8,963 nucleotides of DNA from GCA-2693325 sp036343635. GTDB taxonomy: Bacteria; Latescibacterota; UBA2968; UBA8231. Where the stretch lies: positions 1-8,963 of the forward strand of contig JAYYVF010000001.1 in assembly GCA_036343635.1 (NCBI GenBank), in the 5' to 3' direction. The notes below the pieces were generated by a model that saw only the letters and a list, made by a program, of their open reading frames with translations, ran no database searches and was not told the DNA's origin. How positions within the stretch are numbered: position 1 is the stretch's first letter; each line of letters starts with the position of its first letter. Below, piece after piece: positions 1 to 7,032 of this stretch. The position numbers and the translations under genes are program-made.

Positions 1-162
1 ATTATTGTTGTGATACTTATCGTAGTTATGATTCTCTATTTCATAAAACAAAACAGTGAAAAGTATGATGAGGTCGTGGATGATTTTGGTGAGGATTATG
101 AGGACCTATTAGATGATGATGATTACACAATGGCTCAAGAATTGGAGTCACGCGATAAATGA
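1..162 (+). CDS. C-terminal fragment of a membrane protein with an acidic tail (partial)
   Basis: An open frame enters from the left edge and runs 53 codons to a TGA at 160-162. The visible part begins inside a strongly hydrophobic stretch of about 15 residues rich in Ile, Val and Leu, which reads as a transmembrane helix. A short basic/polar step (KQNSEK) follows, then a very acidic tail with many Asp and Glu (a DDDD run near codons 38-41). The start lies outside the window, because the hydrophobic helix is already under way at base 1. Its stop overlaps the start of the next gene as ATGA, so the two are probably translationally coupled and co-transcribed. No family can be named from so short a fragment. 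A helix followed by an acidic cytoplasmic or periplasmic tail fits many small envelope proteins. Confidence 0.6.
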   Translation: MIVVILIVVMILYFIKQNSEKYDEVVDDFGEDYEDLLDDDDYTMAQELESRDK

Positions 163-1043
163 AATACGCAATGATTATGGTAGGATTCTTGTTCGGCTCT
201 GCATTGTGTGTCCAGTCAGAAGAGATGGGTTACGTCATTAGAGTAACTCCAACGTTAGTCTATATAGATAAGGGAACTGATGACGGAATTGGAATTGGCG
301 ACAAACATACTGTGATTCGCTCTGAGGGAGACGCGTATGCTCCTGTTGCGGATATTTCTGTGTTGCGGATGTTTCCCAATTTTAGCATTGCAGAGATCGT
401 TAAGCCTTATAAAGGGGAGAATGTTGCCTTATTGCAGTGGTCGATTCCTACTGATGCCTGGTTGGAGATAGCTAGTGAAAGAATAGTGCCACTGCCAGAG
501 GATGATTCTGACGGTGAAGAGTCTCAGCCTTTAGTTGGGGCTGCGGGTAGACGTTCGATGTATTTTTTGATGGGAATGGACTCGGCTCGTAATTCCAATT
601 TGAAGTGGTCTCAAGATGGAGAGTCAGGTTTACCTACAACATTGATCTCAGGCGAAAAAAACAATGTCTCGATCATAGGTTTGCGTTTGGGGCAAATGAT
701 CACGGATCATTGGCGTTGGGGGATGACGTATCGTCGCGGAGCCGATGACCTTCAGAATCTTTCCATTGAAACGGACCTTCAATGGCTGCAGAAAAGTTAC
801 CGAAGGCCAGGACCTTATTTGGGTGCGGGTTTAGGAATCGCCCAATTGAGTATAGATTCGCCGACTGGAAGTAATGCCAGTAGTTCTGCAAATAAATTAT
901 TGGTTAATGCCTTATGTGGTGTTCACATCCCTGGTACCTGGAGTTTTACAATAGAGGTTGGTTACCAAAAAGTAATGGCTTGGGGTAATGTTATAGATGC
1001 CAGTAGCTTTCGTACCTACTTGGGTATAGGACGTGATTTCTGA
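159..1043 (+). CDS. Secreted protein with FlgT-like small beta domain and probable C-terminal outer-membrane beta-barrel
   Basis: The 294-residue product starts with a signal peptide: Lys2, a hydrophobic core at about 5-16, and a likely signal peptidase I site after VQS near residue 20. The Cys in the leader does not sit in a good lipobox because Leu precedes it. Residues about 24-95 contain GYVIRVTPTLVYIDKGTDDG followed by GIGIGDK. This resembles the small beta domain at the C-terminus of FlgT and of CsgG-associated proteins (general form V..V....VYID.G...GV..GD...V.R). An acidic linker (EDDSDGEES, about 114-122) separates it from residues about 130-294. That part has alternating aromatic/hydrophobic strands, Gly-rich turns (GPYLGAGLGIA) and a terminal RDF, a C-terminal Phe as is usual for barrels inserted by the BAM machinery. 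The ATG at 159 overlaps the upstream stop, and a GGAG lies 11 nt before it. The barrel assignment is inference from strand pattern. The exact function is unknown. Confidence 0.65.
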   Translation: MKYAMIMVGFLFGSALCVQSEEMGYVIRVTPTLVYIDKGTDDGIGIGDKHTVIRSEGDAYAPVADISVLRMFPNFSIAEIVKPYKGENVALLQWSIPTDAWLEIASERIVPLPEDDSDGEESQPLVGAAGRRSMYFLMGMDSARNSNLKWSQDGESGLPTTLISGEKNNVSIIGLRLGQMITDHWRWGMTYRRGADDLQNLSIETDLQWLQKSYRRPGPYLGAGLGIAQLSIDSPTGSNASSSANKLLVNALCGVHIPGTWSFTIEVGYQKVMAWGNVIDASSFRTYLGIGRDF

Positions 1044-1060
1044 TCTAAATAGAATTTATT

Positions 1061-1963
1061 TTAGGTGCTTTGTTTTTTACCGACTACTTTGCACACCCAG
1101 ATACTAATTTCGTACAAAAAGAGTAACGGCATAGCCATCATGAGTTGAGATACCGGGTCGGGCGGTGTGATAAATGCAGCGAGTATAAAAATCCCTATGA
1201 TCGCGTAACGTCTATATTGGCGCATTAGGTTTGAGGTTATCAAACCCGCTTTTGCTAATAAGAGCGTTACGACGGGCATTTCGAAAACAATTCCAAAACC
1301 GAATAATAGCCGGAGCACAAACCCGACATATTCATCTGCAGCCCACTGAGAGGTCATATCCGGAGGCTCCAAAGCTAGAAAAAACCGGAGTCCCATGGGT
1401 AAGACCAGGAAGTATGCGATAGCACCTCCCAAAGTGAAACAAAATACGCTTGAGGACACGATAGGTATTATCAGGCGTCGCTCATTCTTTAGTAACCCAG
1501 GAGCTACAAATTTCCAGATTTGTAAGAAAATAACGGGTAAAGCTATTAGCAATCCTCCGAGCAGTGCCACTTGAATACTGATAAAAAAGTAGGTCATGGG
1601 CCTTAGGGCCTGGAGTCGTCGGTGAGGTGGTATTTCGACGATATTCTTGCCGGATTGGATGGTTGGTGCTGTGTCGGAAAACATCTCCTTCACAAAGGAT
1701 TCCACGGATGCTATTGCGTCTATTTTTTGTTGGTTTTCAATACTGAGTACAGCTTCTTCGTAAGGTTGAATAAGAAGGTCCATCAGATAGTCTGAGAATA
1801 CAAAACAAAGAATAGACCCAATGATCATAGCAGCCACGGCCCGTAAAATACGCCAGCGGAGCTCTTCCAGATGTTCGAGAAATCCCATATCTCCGGTGCT
1901 CGGGGGAGATGATGAATGGGAAACGTTAACTAGTGGTTGTGACTCTTCGTTTTGTTCGGTCAT
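1061..1963 (-). CDS. tatC: Twin-arginine translocase subunit TatC
   Basis: TatC is the polytopic inner-membrane receptor of the Tat pathway; it binds twin-arginine signal peptides and assembles with TatA/TatB to export folded proteins. The 300-residue product carries the family hallmarks: HLEELR at 31-36 before the first helix; F152 and E161 in the cytoplasmic stretch FVAPGLLKNERR (E. coli F94 and E103, the signal-peptide binding site); E228 in FGIVFEMP (E. coli E170); and D269 in FITPPDPVSQ (E. coli D211). Six hydrophobic segments are visible. It is longer than E. coli TatC (258) because of a polar N-terminal extension of about 25 residues and an enlarged first periplasmic loop (about residues 70-122). 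The ATG overlaps the lnt stop by ATGA and has no clear ribosome-binding site, so translation is probably coupled to lnt. Met26 is an alternative start, but its GGAG lies only 2 nt upstream. The stop lies 17 nt from the convergent gene ending at 1043. Confidence 0.97.
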   Translation of the reverse strand: MTEQNEESQPLVNVSHSSSPPSTGDMGFLEHLEELRWRILRAVAAMIIGSILCFVFSDYLMDLLIQPYEEAVLSIENQQKIDAIASVESFVKEMFSDTAPTIQSGKNIVEIPPHRRLQALRPMTYFFISIQVALLGGLLIALPVIFLQIWKFVAPGLLKNERRLIIPIVSSSVFCFTLGGAIAYFLVLPMGLRFFLALEPPDMTSQWAADEYVGFVLRLLFGFGIVFEMPVVTLLLAKAGLITSNLMRQYRRYAIIGIFILAAFITPPDPVSQLMMAMPLLFLYEISIWVCKVVGKKQST

Positions 1964-3498
1964 GAGGTTTTGCGCGGTTTTTTATATAACATGATGAGAA
2001 TTATTACAGTGGTTAAAGAGCATATCCATGCAAACAGATCGCCGTGACGAGTATAAAAAGATCCTGACGTTGCGAGTTTAATTTCGCCAATTAGGCTCGT
2101 TTCCACAAAAAGGTCACTTCGTTGATATCGCCTGCCAAACCGGTCAATGAAAAGGGACTGACCGGTGGTTGCAGACCGAGCGATGGCAATGCGATTTTCG
2201 ATCGCTCTCATTGCATTTAATAACGCATGTTGGTAGGGCCCAGCACTAAAACCAAACCAGGAATCATTGGTAATATTAATCAGTGCCTGTGCTCCGGAAA
2301 GAACGTGACGTCGGACCAAGTCAGGAAAAACGGATTCAAAACAAATAAGAGTACCTAATTTTCCTTTGGGATGATTAAAGAGTGTCCTTTCGACTCCGGG
2401 AGAGAATTCTGCGGGTCCTAAGTCACCGGTCCATTTGGTCCAATCGATGGAACGGAAAAACGGAATCACATCGCGGTATGGTGTCCGCTCTCCAAAAGGA
2501 ACGAGATGCATTTTTGCATACGTAGGTAAATCAGAGGAGTTGGGTTTTACGAAAAAAGCTGAATTGAATGGACGCCTTGTGGATGAATTGTAATGGGATG
2601 CCCCGGTTAACAGCGGAACGTTCGTAGTGTTTACAAATTCACGTATGCGGTTTTGGCAGTATGCTGAATGCTGTAAGTAGCAGGGAAGAGCCGTTTCAGG
2701 CCAAACTATGATCTCCGGTTTTTCAGATATTGTGTTGAAGGAAAGGCCCTGAAGTTTTGTGAGGCTGTTTTCTAGGCCGTTTGGCCCCCATTTATCTTCT
2801 AATCGCTGGTTAGGTTGAATAAGGGCTACCCGAATAGATTCTCCAGATGGCTCGTCGTTATTTATTGCCGAATTTGAATAAAGCCATGGAGCTACAAAGG
2901 ACATTATTGTGGCGCCAACCCAGTATCTGCGGAGGCGAGTTTCGCCGTAGATACATCTCAACACTAATACGTTGACGGCTACAATCCAGAAAGAAACACC
3001 ATAAACACCCGTAAAGGCAGCAAATTGGACAAACTGTATTTGTCCGGCCTGCCCATGTCCCAACAGAAGCCAGGGAAAGCCCAACTCGCCAAGAGACAGA
3101 GCATATTCGATGGTTGCCCATAATACAGGTGCCAGGCCAAAAGATAGAGAATTCCATTTTTGATAGGCTTTGTTATAGACCCATGCCCAGACTGCTGTAA
3201 ACAGTCCCAGATAAAAGGCAAGTAAAAAAGTCCCTCCCACAACAGCAGGTCCACCCCCCTGTGTATAGGCTACCCAATACAGGCTGAGCAGATTGTGTGT
3301 GATGCCGGCAACCCATCCCAAATGAAATGCTTTGCGGCTGTTGCACTGAGTCAGGGAATATAGCAAGGGAATTAGAGCGCAATACGCCCAATAAGGATGA
3401 TAAACCCATTGTAGAAATGCTATCGGTGGGCCGGGAAAGGATAGTGTCAGCAGTATGCCTGTTATTAAGGAGTTAGTCCACCAAGATAAAAAGCGCAT
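1960..3498 (-). CDS. lnt: Apolipoprotein N-acyltransferase Lnt
   Basis: Lnt performs the last step of bacterial lipoprotein maturation, moving an acyl chain from a phospholipid to the N-terminal amino group of the diacylglyceryl-Cys in the inner membrane. An N-terminal membrane region (about residues 8-215, several helices) precedes a nitrilase-like domain facing the periplasm and a final helix near the C-terminus. The catalytic triad is visible: E268 in VWPETALP, K329 in YAKMHLVPFGE and C386 in LICFESVFP, with E388 next to it; NITNDSWFG is also typical. These positions nearly coincide with E. coli E267/K335/C387, and the total of 512 residues equals E. coli. That is why I take the ATG at 3498. 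A longer reading from the ATG at 3552 (530 residues) would overlap the upstream gene by 50 nt and adds an 18-residue leader without recognisable features. Neither start has a strong Shine-Dalgarno. It sits 4 nt after the SMP-30-like gene and overlaps tatC by 4 nt. Confidence 0.96.
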   Translation of the reverse strand: MRFLSWWTNSLITGILLTLSFPGPPIAFLQWVYHPYWAYCALIPLLYSLTQCNSRKAFHLGWVAGITHNLLSLYWVAYTQGGGPAVVGGTFLLAFYLGLFTAVWAWVYNKAYQKWNSLSFGLAPVLWATIEYALSLGELGFPWLLLGHGQAGQIQFVQFAAFTGVYGVSFWIVAVNVLVLRCIYGETRLRRYWVGATIMSFVAPWLYSNSAINNDEPSGESIRVALIQPNQRLEDKWGPNGLENSLTKLQGLSFNTISEKPEIIVWPETALPCYLQHSAYCQNRIREFVNTTNVPLLTGASHYNSSTRRPFNSAFFVKPNSSDLPTYAKMHLVPFGERTPYRDVIPFFRSIDWTKWTGDLGPAEFSPGVERTLFNHPKGKLGTLICFESVFPDLVRRHVLSGAQALINITNDSWFGFSAGPYQHALLNAMRAIENRIAIARSATTGQSLFIDRFGRRYQRSDLFVETSLIGEIKLATSGSFYTRHGDLFAWICSLTTVIILIMLYKKPRKTS

Positions 3499-3502
3499 AG
3501 AA

Positions 3503-4345
3503 TTAGATATTGTTGGTGTGTAATGCCCAGCTGCGACCGGGTCGTTCGACATGAAACGATTCTACGTTCCCACAGTCCTGAATCGTAACGTAACATGTGC
3601 AGCCGTCTGATCCGCCAAAAGCAAGATTGCTGGGGTCCTTGCCCGTTAGTTCAATCTCCAAAAGCACTTCTCCAGATGGAGACAGCTTTGCGATGGTGCC
3701 CTTGCCATGTCGGGTGATATAAATATTACCATCTATATCGCAGCGCATACCGTCCATATTAAAGTCCGGAAACTGGATCATAAGACGTTTGTTGTTTACG
3801 CTTCCATCCGGCATGATGTCGTAGGCCCAAACGTTTCTCTGAAGGCTTTCATTGACGTATAATGTTTTTTCATCCGGACTGACTTCGATACCGTTGGTTG
3901 TTCCCATATCGGTTTCCAAACATTCTGAATTGCCCTGGTTATCTATTTTCCATATCTGTCCGACGCCGTTCGACCAATCCGGATCAGATGCGTAGATCGT
4001 GTCATTTTTTGCGATGGCGATATCATTTGGTTGATTCATACGAGGTTCATGAGAAAAAATGGAAATCGCTCTGGTATTCATATCAACTCGCAGAATGTTG
4101 TGCCCTGTATAATCGGCTATAAACATGTCCCCGCCGCTGTGGAATCGTATTCCATTTCCGATACTGTCTGCGGGTAAATCGACAAACACGTCACTCCCCC
4201 CTTCGGGGGAGACACTGCCAATCGTGCCTTGACGCTCATAGTTGACCGCATATAAAACGCCATTTTTGTCGCAGGCTGGTCCCTCAATGCCGCGTGTAAA
4301 ACCGTTAGGTTCGGTTAGTACACTGCTGACGTAATTTTTCGACAT
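3503..4345 (-). CDS. SMP-30/gluconolactonase/LRE-like beta-propeller protein, probable sugar lactonase
   Basis: The 280-residue product matches the SMP-30/gluconolactonase fold, a six-bladed beta-propeller with one divalent metal that usually hydrolyses sugar lactones such as gluconolactone to the open acid. The expected metal and substrate residues are all present: E21 in IEGPACD, N107 in QPNDIAI, N151 in TTNGIEVSPD and D198 in NMDGMRCD. They match E18/N103/N154/D204 of human SMP-30 in order and spacing. The repeated blades are seen as D..GN.YI-type turns (GDMFIADY, GNIYITRHG). There is no signal peptide or membrane segment, so the protein should be cytoplasmic. The start is well supported: AAGGAG lies 7 nt upstream. 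It is the first gene of the probable operon with lnt and tatC. The link to envelope functions is not obvious, and the natural substrate cannot be told from sequence. Confidence 0.9.
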   Translation of the reverse strand: MSKNYVSSVLTEPNGFTRGIEGPACDKNGVLYAVNYERQGTIGSVSPEGGSDVFVDLPADSIGNGIRFHSGGDMFIADYTGHNILRVDMNTRAISIFSHEPRMNQPNDIAIAKNDTIYASDPDWSNGVGQIWKIDNQGNSECLETDMGTTNGIEVSPDEKTLYVNESLQRNVWAYDIMPDGSVNNKRLMIQFPDFNMDGMRCDIDGNIYITRHGKGTIAKLSPSGEVLLEIELTGKDPSNLAFGGSDGCTCYVTIQDCGNVESFHVERPGRSWALHTNNI

Positions 4346-4352
4346 GGATGGT

Positions 4353-4358
4353 CTCCTT
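4353..4358 (-). promoter_or_regulatory. Shine-Dalgarno AAGGAG of the SMP-30-like gene
   Basis: On the minus strand AAGGAG is followed by 7 nt and the ATG at 4345. This is the best ribosome-binding site on the minus strand and fixes the start of the first gene of the leftward operon. lnt and tatC have no comparable site, which fits coupled translation from this gene. I found no convincing -35/-10 pair for the leftward transcript in the 98-nt gap. Confidence 0.75.
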
Positions 4359-4373
4359 GTGTTTGTAAAGGTG

Positions 4374-4402
4374 TTGCGTTAAATACTCCTTGATAATATA
4401 AT
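4374..4402 (+). promoter_or_regulatory. Sigma70-type promoter for sodN
   Basis: TTGCGT at 4374-4379 (consensus TTGACA, four of six matches) is followed by exactly 17 nt and a perfect TATAAT at 4397-4402. Transcription would begin near 4409, giving a leader of about 35 nt before the sodN ATG at 4444. The site lies between the divergent SMP-30-like gene and sodN. No operator-like inverted repeat stands out next to it, so no regulator (for example a Nur-type nickel repressor) can be claimed. Confidence 0.65.
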
Positions 4403-4433
4403 GCATCCAGTTTTACGCCCATACATCCCGCAT

Positions 4434-4438
4434 GGAGG
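4434..4438 (+). promoter_or_regulatory. Shine-Dalgarno GGAGG deciding the sodN start
   Basis: GGAGG sits 5 nt before the ATG at 4444. The in-frame ATG at 4432 overlaps this motif and would add only MEET ahead of the signal peptide. The site therefore favours 4444 as the true start and yields a leader that begins MKVVIK, as a Sec signal should. Confidence 0.75.
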
Positions 4439-4443
4439 AAACA

Positions 4444-4905
4444 ATGAAAGTAGTTATTAAAATAACAATCATTACACTGATATCCATTATTGCACCTAAT
4501 GAAATTTGGTCCCATTGTGAAGTTCCATGCGGTATATATGGAGACGATGCACGATTCTCGGCCATGTCAGAAGATATCTATACAATAGAAAAAGCAATGA
4601 GCTCTATTGATGATTTAGCTAAGAATTCTGACGCAATTAGTGCCAATCAGTTAACTCGCTGGGTAGATACGAAAGAGCAGCATGCAAACCGAATCCAACA
4701 AACGGTTTCTCAATATTTTTTGACGCAGCGGTTAAAAGAACCTAAGACAGATGATGAAAAATTGAAGTCCTCATATTGGAATAAATTGGAATTACTGCAT
4801 AGGATTTTGCGTAAGGCGATGCTATGTAAACAGAGCGTTGATATTACCAATGCGCACGAATTGCAGAAACTGGTGGATGAGTTCAGGGTAGCTTATAATA
4901 AATAG
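4444..4905 (+). CDS. sodN: Exported nickel superoxide dismutase
   Basis: Ni-SOD disproportionates superoxide to oxygen and hydrogen peroxide at a nickel bound by an N-terminal hook. The hook is intact: HCEVPCGIY matches the family motif HCxxPCGxY, giving the His1, Cys2 and Cys6 ligands and Tyr9 near the substrate. The rest is helical, as expected for the four-helix bundle, and ends with a conserved-looking stretch (YWNKLELLHRILRKAM). The 153-residue precursor has a Sec-type signal peptide (Lys2 and Lys6, hydrophobic core 7-17). A cleavage site after IWS (residues 21-23) would leave exactly His24 as the new N-terminus. The mature protein would have 130 residues, against about 117 in Streptomyces. 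There is no twin-arginine motif, and no SodX-like maturation protease is seen next to it. It starts the rightward unit from a good promoter. Hand counting over 4561-4800 gives about 37% GC, somewhat below its neighbours (42-46% in similar samples). Tandem stops TAG TAA end the gene. Confidence 0.93.
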   Translation: MKVVIKITIITLISIIAPNEIWSHCEVPCGIYGDDARFSAMSEDIYTIEKAMSSIDDLAKNSDAISANQLTRWVDTKEQHANRIQQTVSQYFLTQRLKEPKTDDEKLKSSYWNKLELLHRILRKAMLCKQSVDITNAHELQKLVDEFRVAYNK

Positions 4906-4944
4906 TAAACTCTTGCTTTTAATCCCAATATCAAACGATTGATC

Positions 4945-7032
4945 ATGGCTTCGGATACTCAACTAGAAACGAAAACGATACGTACTTCTGTAGACGTGGA
5001 AACTCTTTATGACGAAGCAGATTCAGCTATTAGACTTTGGAAAAGTTCCGAAGAAGACGGTATCCGTCTCTTTCGTGGCGAAGTTGTCGAGAGCGATTCC
5101 CCCGGTTCCGGTCATTCGGATAACCCTGAAATCGAACCATTCATTCGAGTCGAAGGGCCGGTCGAAATTCGCAAGATTTTACGCTTAGACAAGGCTGTTT
5201 TCCATAAGTCTGAAATCGGATTTATTGCAATAGAGGACAAGGACAATTCTACTACTCTCCGGATCCAAATAAATGGTGTGGAAATCTTGCGCACACCCTC
5301 TGCTATATCTGAACCAGAAGCACATCAGTACACCGAATTATCCTGGAGTCGTTGGTACTATGTCGGTATTCCCGCAGATGTCCTGCGTCCTGGAGATAAC
5401 GACATTCGCTTCAGTGCTGTTGATGGTGGTAAAGGCTGGCAACTTATGGTTGCGGACTATCGAGAATTCGACAAGGGCATGAAAAAAGAAAAACCATTGC
5501 CTGCAGATAGTGAAGTTAGCCAGGACGGAGGCGATTCATGGACGAAGGAACGCGGCGAATATGTGGTACGCCTTCTTTTGGACCGTCATTTGCCCGACGG
5601 ACAGCTTGTAAGCCGCGTTTTCGATTGCGCTGGTCAACAAGATGAAGCGGTACTGACTGAAGCCCATGTAGATCAGCTAAGCTTTGGCTGGGATTCAGAT
5701 AATTTTCCCGGTGGTGACATCAATGTTTTTTATCGCACGGGCCCCACCGAAACAATCGAGGTCGAATCCTGGACTCCCTGGTGTTCATGCGAATGCGGTA
5801 AACCTGTTGGAAAAAATTCAGGTCGCTATGCTCAGTTGAAAATAGTATGGCAATCAACGGATTCACTTAAATCGCCAAAGTTGAAGGGCATAGAAATAAT
5901 TGCCGATGTAAGCCAAATTAAACGAGACATCCCCCGGGTTGTTGCTTTTAGTAATCCCCTCATCTTACGCTCTTCTTACGAAATGAATTTTGAAAATCCC
6001 CGGACGCCCAAGCTTCAACAACTTCGAAGAGAATGTGAACTCGATGCAGTCGTCGCCGGAGCACAAACAGAATTTGATGCTATTCAGCGCCTTCATCGTT
6101 GGGCATATCACATACCTTTAGGTAGTTGTTCCCATACTCCCTGGAATCCACTGGACTGGATAGACATCCGTCGCGATGCAGATTGCAATATTGAACTTAA
6201 TACCTACGAGCAAAGGCGACGCGATACGATGTGTCTCTATCCAAACCTCGTGCTTACCGGAGCACTACAAAGCTTTGGACTTCCTGCTCGACACTTGAAC
6301 TTTCACAGTGAGGGAATGACGGGGCACGAGATCTGCGAAGTTTGGTCTAACGACCATAATAAATGGATTCATTTGGATGCAACCCGCGATTACTATTGGT
6401 ATGACCGGCGAACATTGGTGCCGCTGGATACAGAAGAGATCCATCGAGTACTCGTGGAACGACTTGAGAATACTGAAACGTGGGAACGCCCCTACCTATT
6501 TTTCCAAGACCTTGAAAAGCTTGTTGAAGATCTTCCAATAACTTATTGGGACGGTGAATACGAACACTCTGCTGGATCAGGCGAACACGGGGCTCACTTT
6601 CTTTTTCGCAGCTTTTGTCATTTCCGAATAGTTCCACGATTCAATGTTTTCAGCCAAGAATTCCCAATTCCAGTCAGTCAAGGAACGGAAGTGTGGTCCT
6701 GGAACGATTATCTAAACTGGGCAGAGGATAAAGTTCCGCCACTACGTCAATTCTCGCATCACACAAATAGGCGTGCCGACTTTTACCCAACGTTGAACCA
6801 AACACGTTATACCGCAAATTATGGCGACTGCGGGCGTCAAATTAATTTCTCACTTGAATCGTCTACGCACGATTTCGAGGCTTTCGAGATTAGGATAAAC
6901 CGTGGAAACTGGAAAGAAACTCCAAGGCATTGGCAATGGGCTCTTGAAAATGGGATGAACACAGCTGAGATGCGTTCCCGAAACGGCTCAGGACAATCAG
7001 GCGTTGTGAGTACGTTAAGCATTATTGTCTAA
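4945..7032 (+). CDS. Multi-domain transglutaminase-like protein
   Basis: The 695-residue product has a transglutaminase-like (papain-fold) core at about residues 375-485. Its triad is C430 in DTMCLYPNLVLTGAL, H461 in TGHEICEVW and D478 in HLDATRD, with the usual GLPAR between Cys and His. Such domains are cysteine peptidases or acyl-transfer enzymes; the substrate cannot be inferred. Residues about 25-180 look like a beta-sandwich of galactose-binding type. A second beta domain (about 205-330) contains the cluster C280-S-C282-E-C284-G and a strand pair (GRYAQLKIVWQST) common in discoidin-like modules. The C-terminal 90 residues look like an Ig-like beta domain (W..ALENGMN....RSRNGSG). No signal peptide is seen, which is odd for this architecture. 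The ATG at 4945 is preferred over a TTG two codons upstream; neither has a clear Shine-Dalgarno. The gene follows sodN by 39 nt on the same strand and may share its transcript. Confidence 0.85.
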   Translation: MASDTQLETKTIRTSVDVETLYDEADSAIRLWKSSEEDGIRLFRGEVVESDSPGSGHSDNPEIEPFIRVEGPVEIRKILRLDKAVFHKSEIGFIAIEDKDNSTTLRIQINGVEILRTPSAISEPEAHQYTELSWSRWYYVGIPADVLRPGDNDIRFSAVDGGKGWQLMVADYREFDKGMKKEKPLPADSEVSQDGGDSWTKERGEYVVRLLLDRHLPDGQLVSRVFDCAGQQDEAVLTEAHVDQLSFGWDSDNFPGGDINVFYRTGPTETIEVESWTPWCSCECGKPVGKNSGRYAQLKIVWQSTDSLKSPKLKGIEIIADVSQIKRDIPRVVAFSNPLILRSSYEMNFENPRTPKLQQLRRECELDAVVAGAQTEFDAIQRLHRWAYHIPLGSCSHTPWNPLDWIDIRRDADCNIELNTYEQRRRDTMCLYPNLVLTGALQSFGLPARHLNFHSEGMTGHEICEVWSNDHNKWIHLDATRDYYWYDRRTLVPLDTEEIHRVLVERLENTETWERPYLFFQDLEKLVEDLPITYWDGEYEHSAGSGEHGAHFLFRSFCHFRIVPRFNVFSQEFPIPVSQGTEVWSWNDYLNWAEDKVPPLRQFSHHTNRRADFYPTLNQTRYTANYGDCGRQINFSLESSTHDFEAFEIRINRGNWKETPRHWQWALENGMNTAEMRSRNGSGQSGVVSTLSIIV

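Noticed and set aside
179..230. Lipoprotein signal (Cys in the leader of the beta-barrel protein).
   Set aside because: The residue before Cys is Leu, which does not fit the lipobox; a signal peptidase I site after VQS is better.
2858..3409. Several minus-strand open frames inside lnt.
   Set aside because: They are out-of-frame shadows of the membrane region of lnt, whose frame carries the full catalytic triad.
4346..4443. Leftward promoter for the SMP-30-like gene made from the same AT-rich core as the sodN promoter.
   Set aside because: The reverse strand offers TATATT or TATTAT boxes but no acceptable -35 element at 16-18 nt spacing.
4315..4515. Minus-strand open frame across the divergent promoter region.
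   Set aside because: It overlaps the SMP-30-like gene and sodN, both well supported, and its Cys/Asn-rich translation resembles no protein family.
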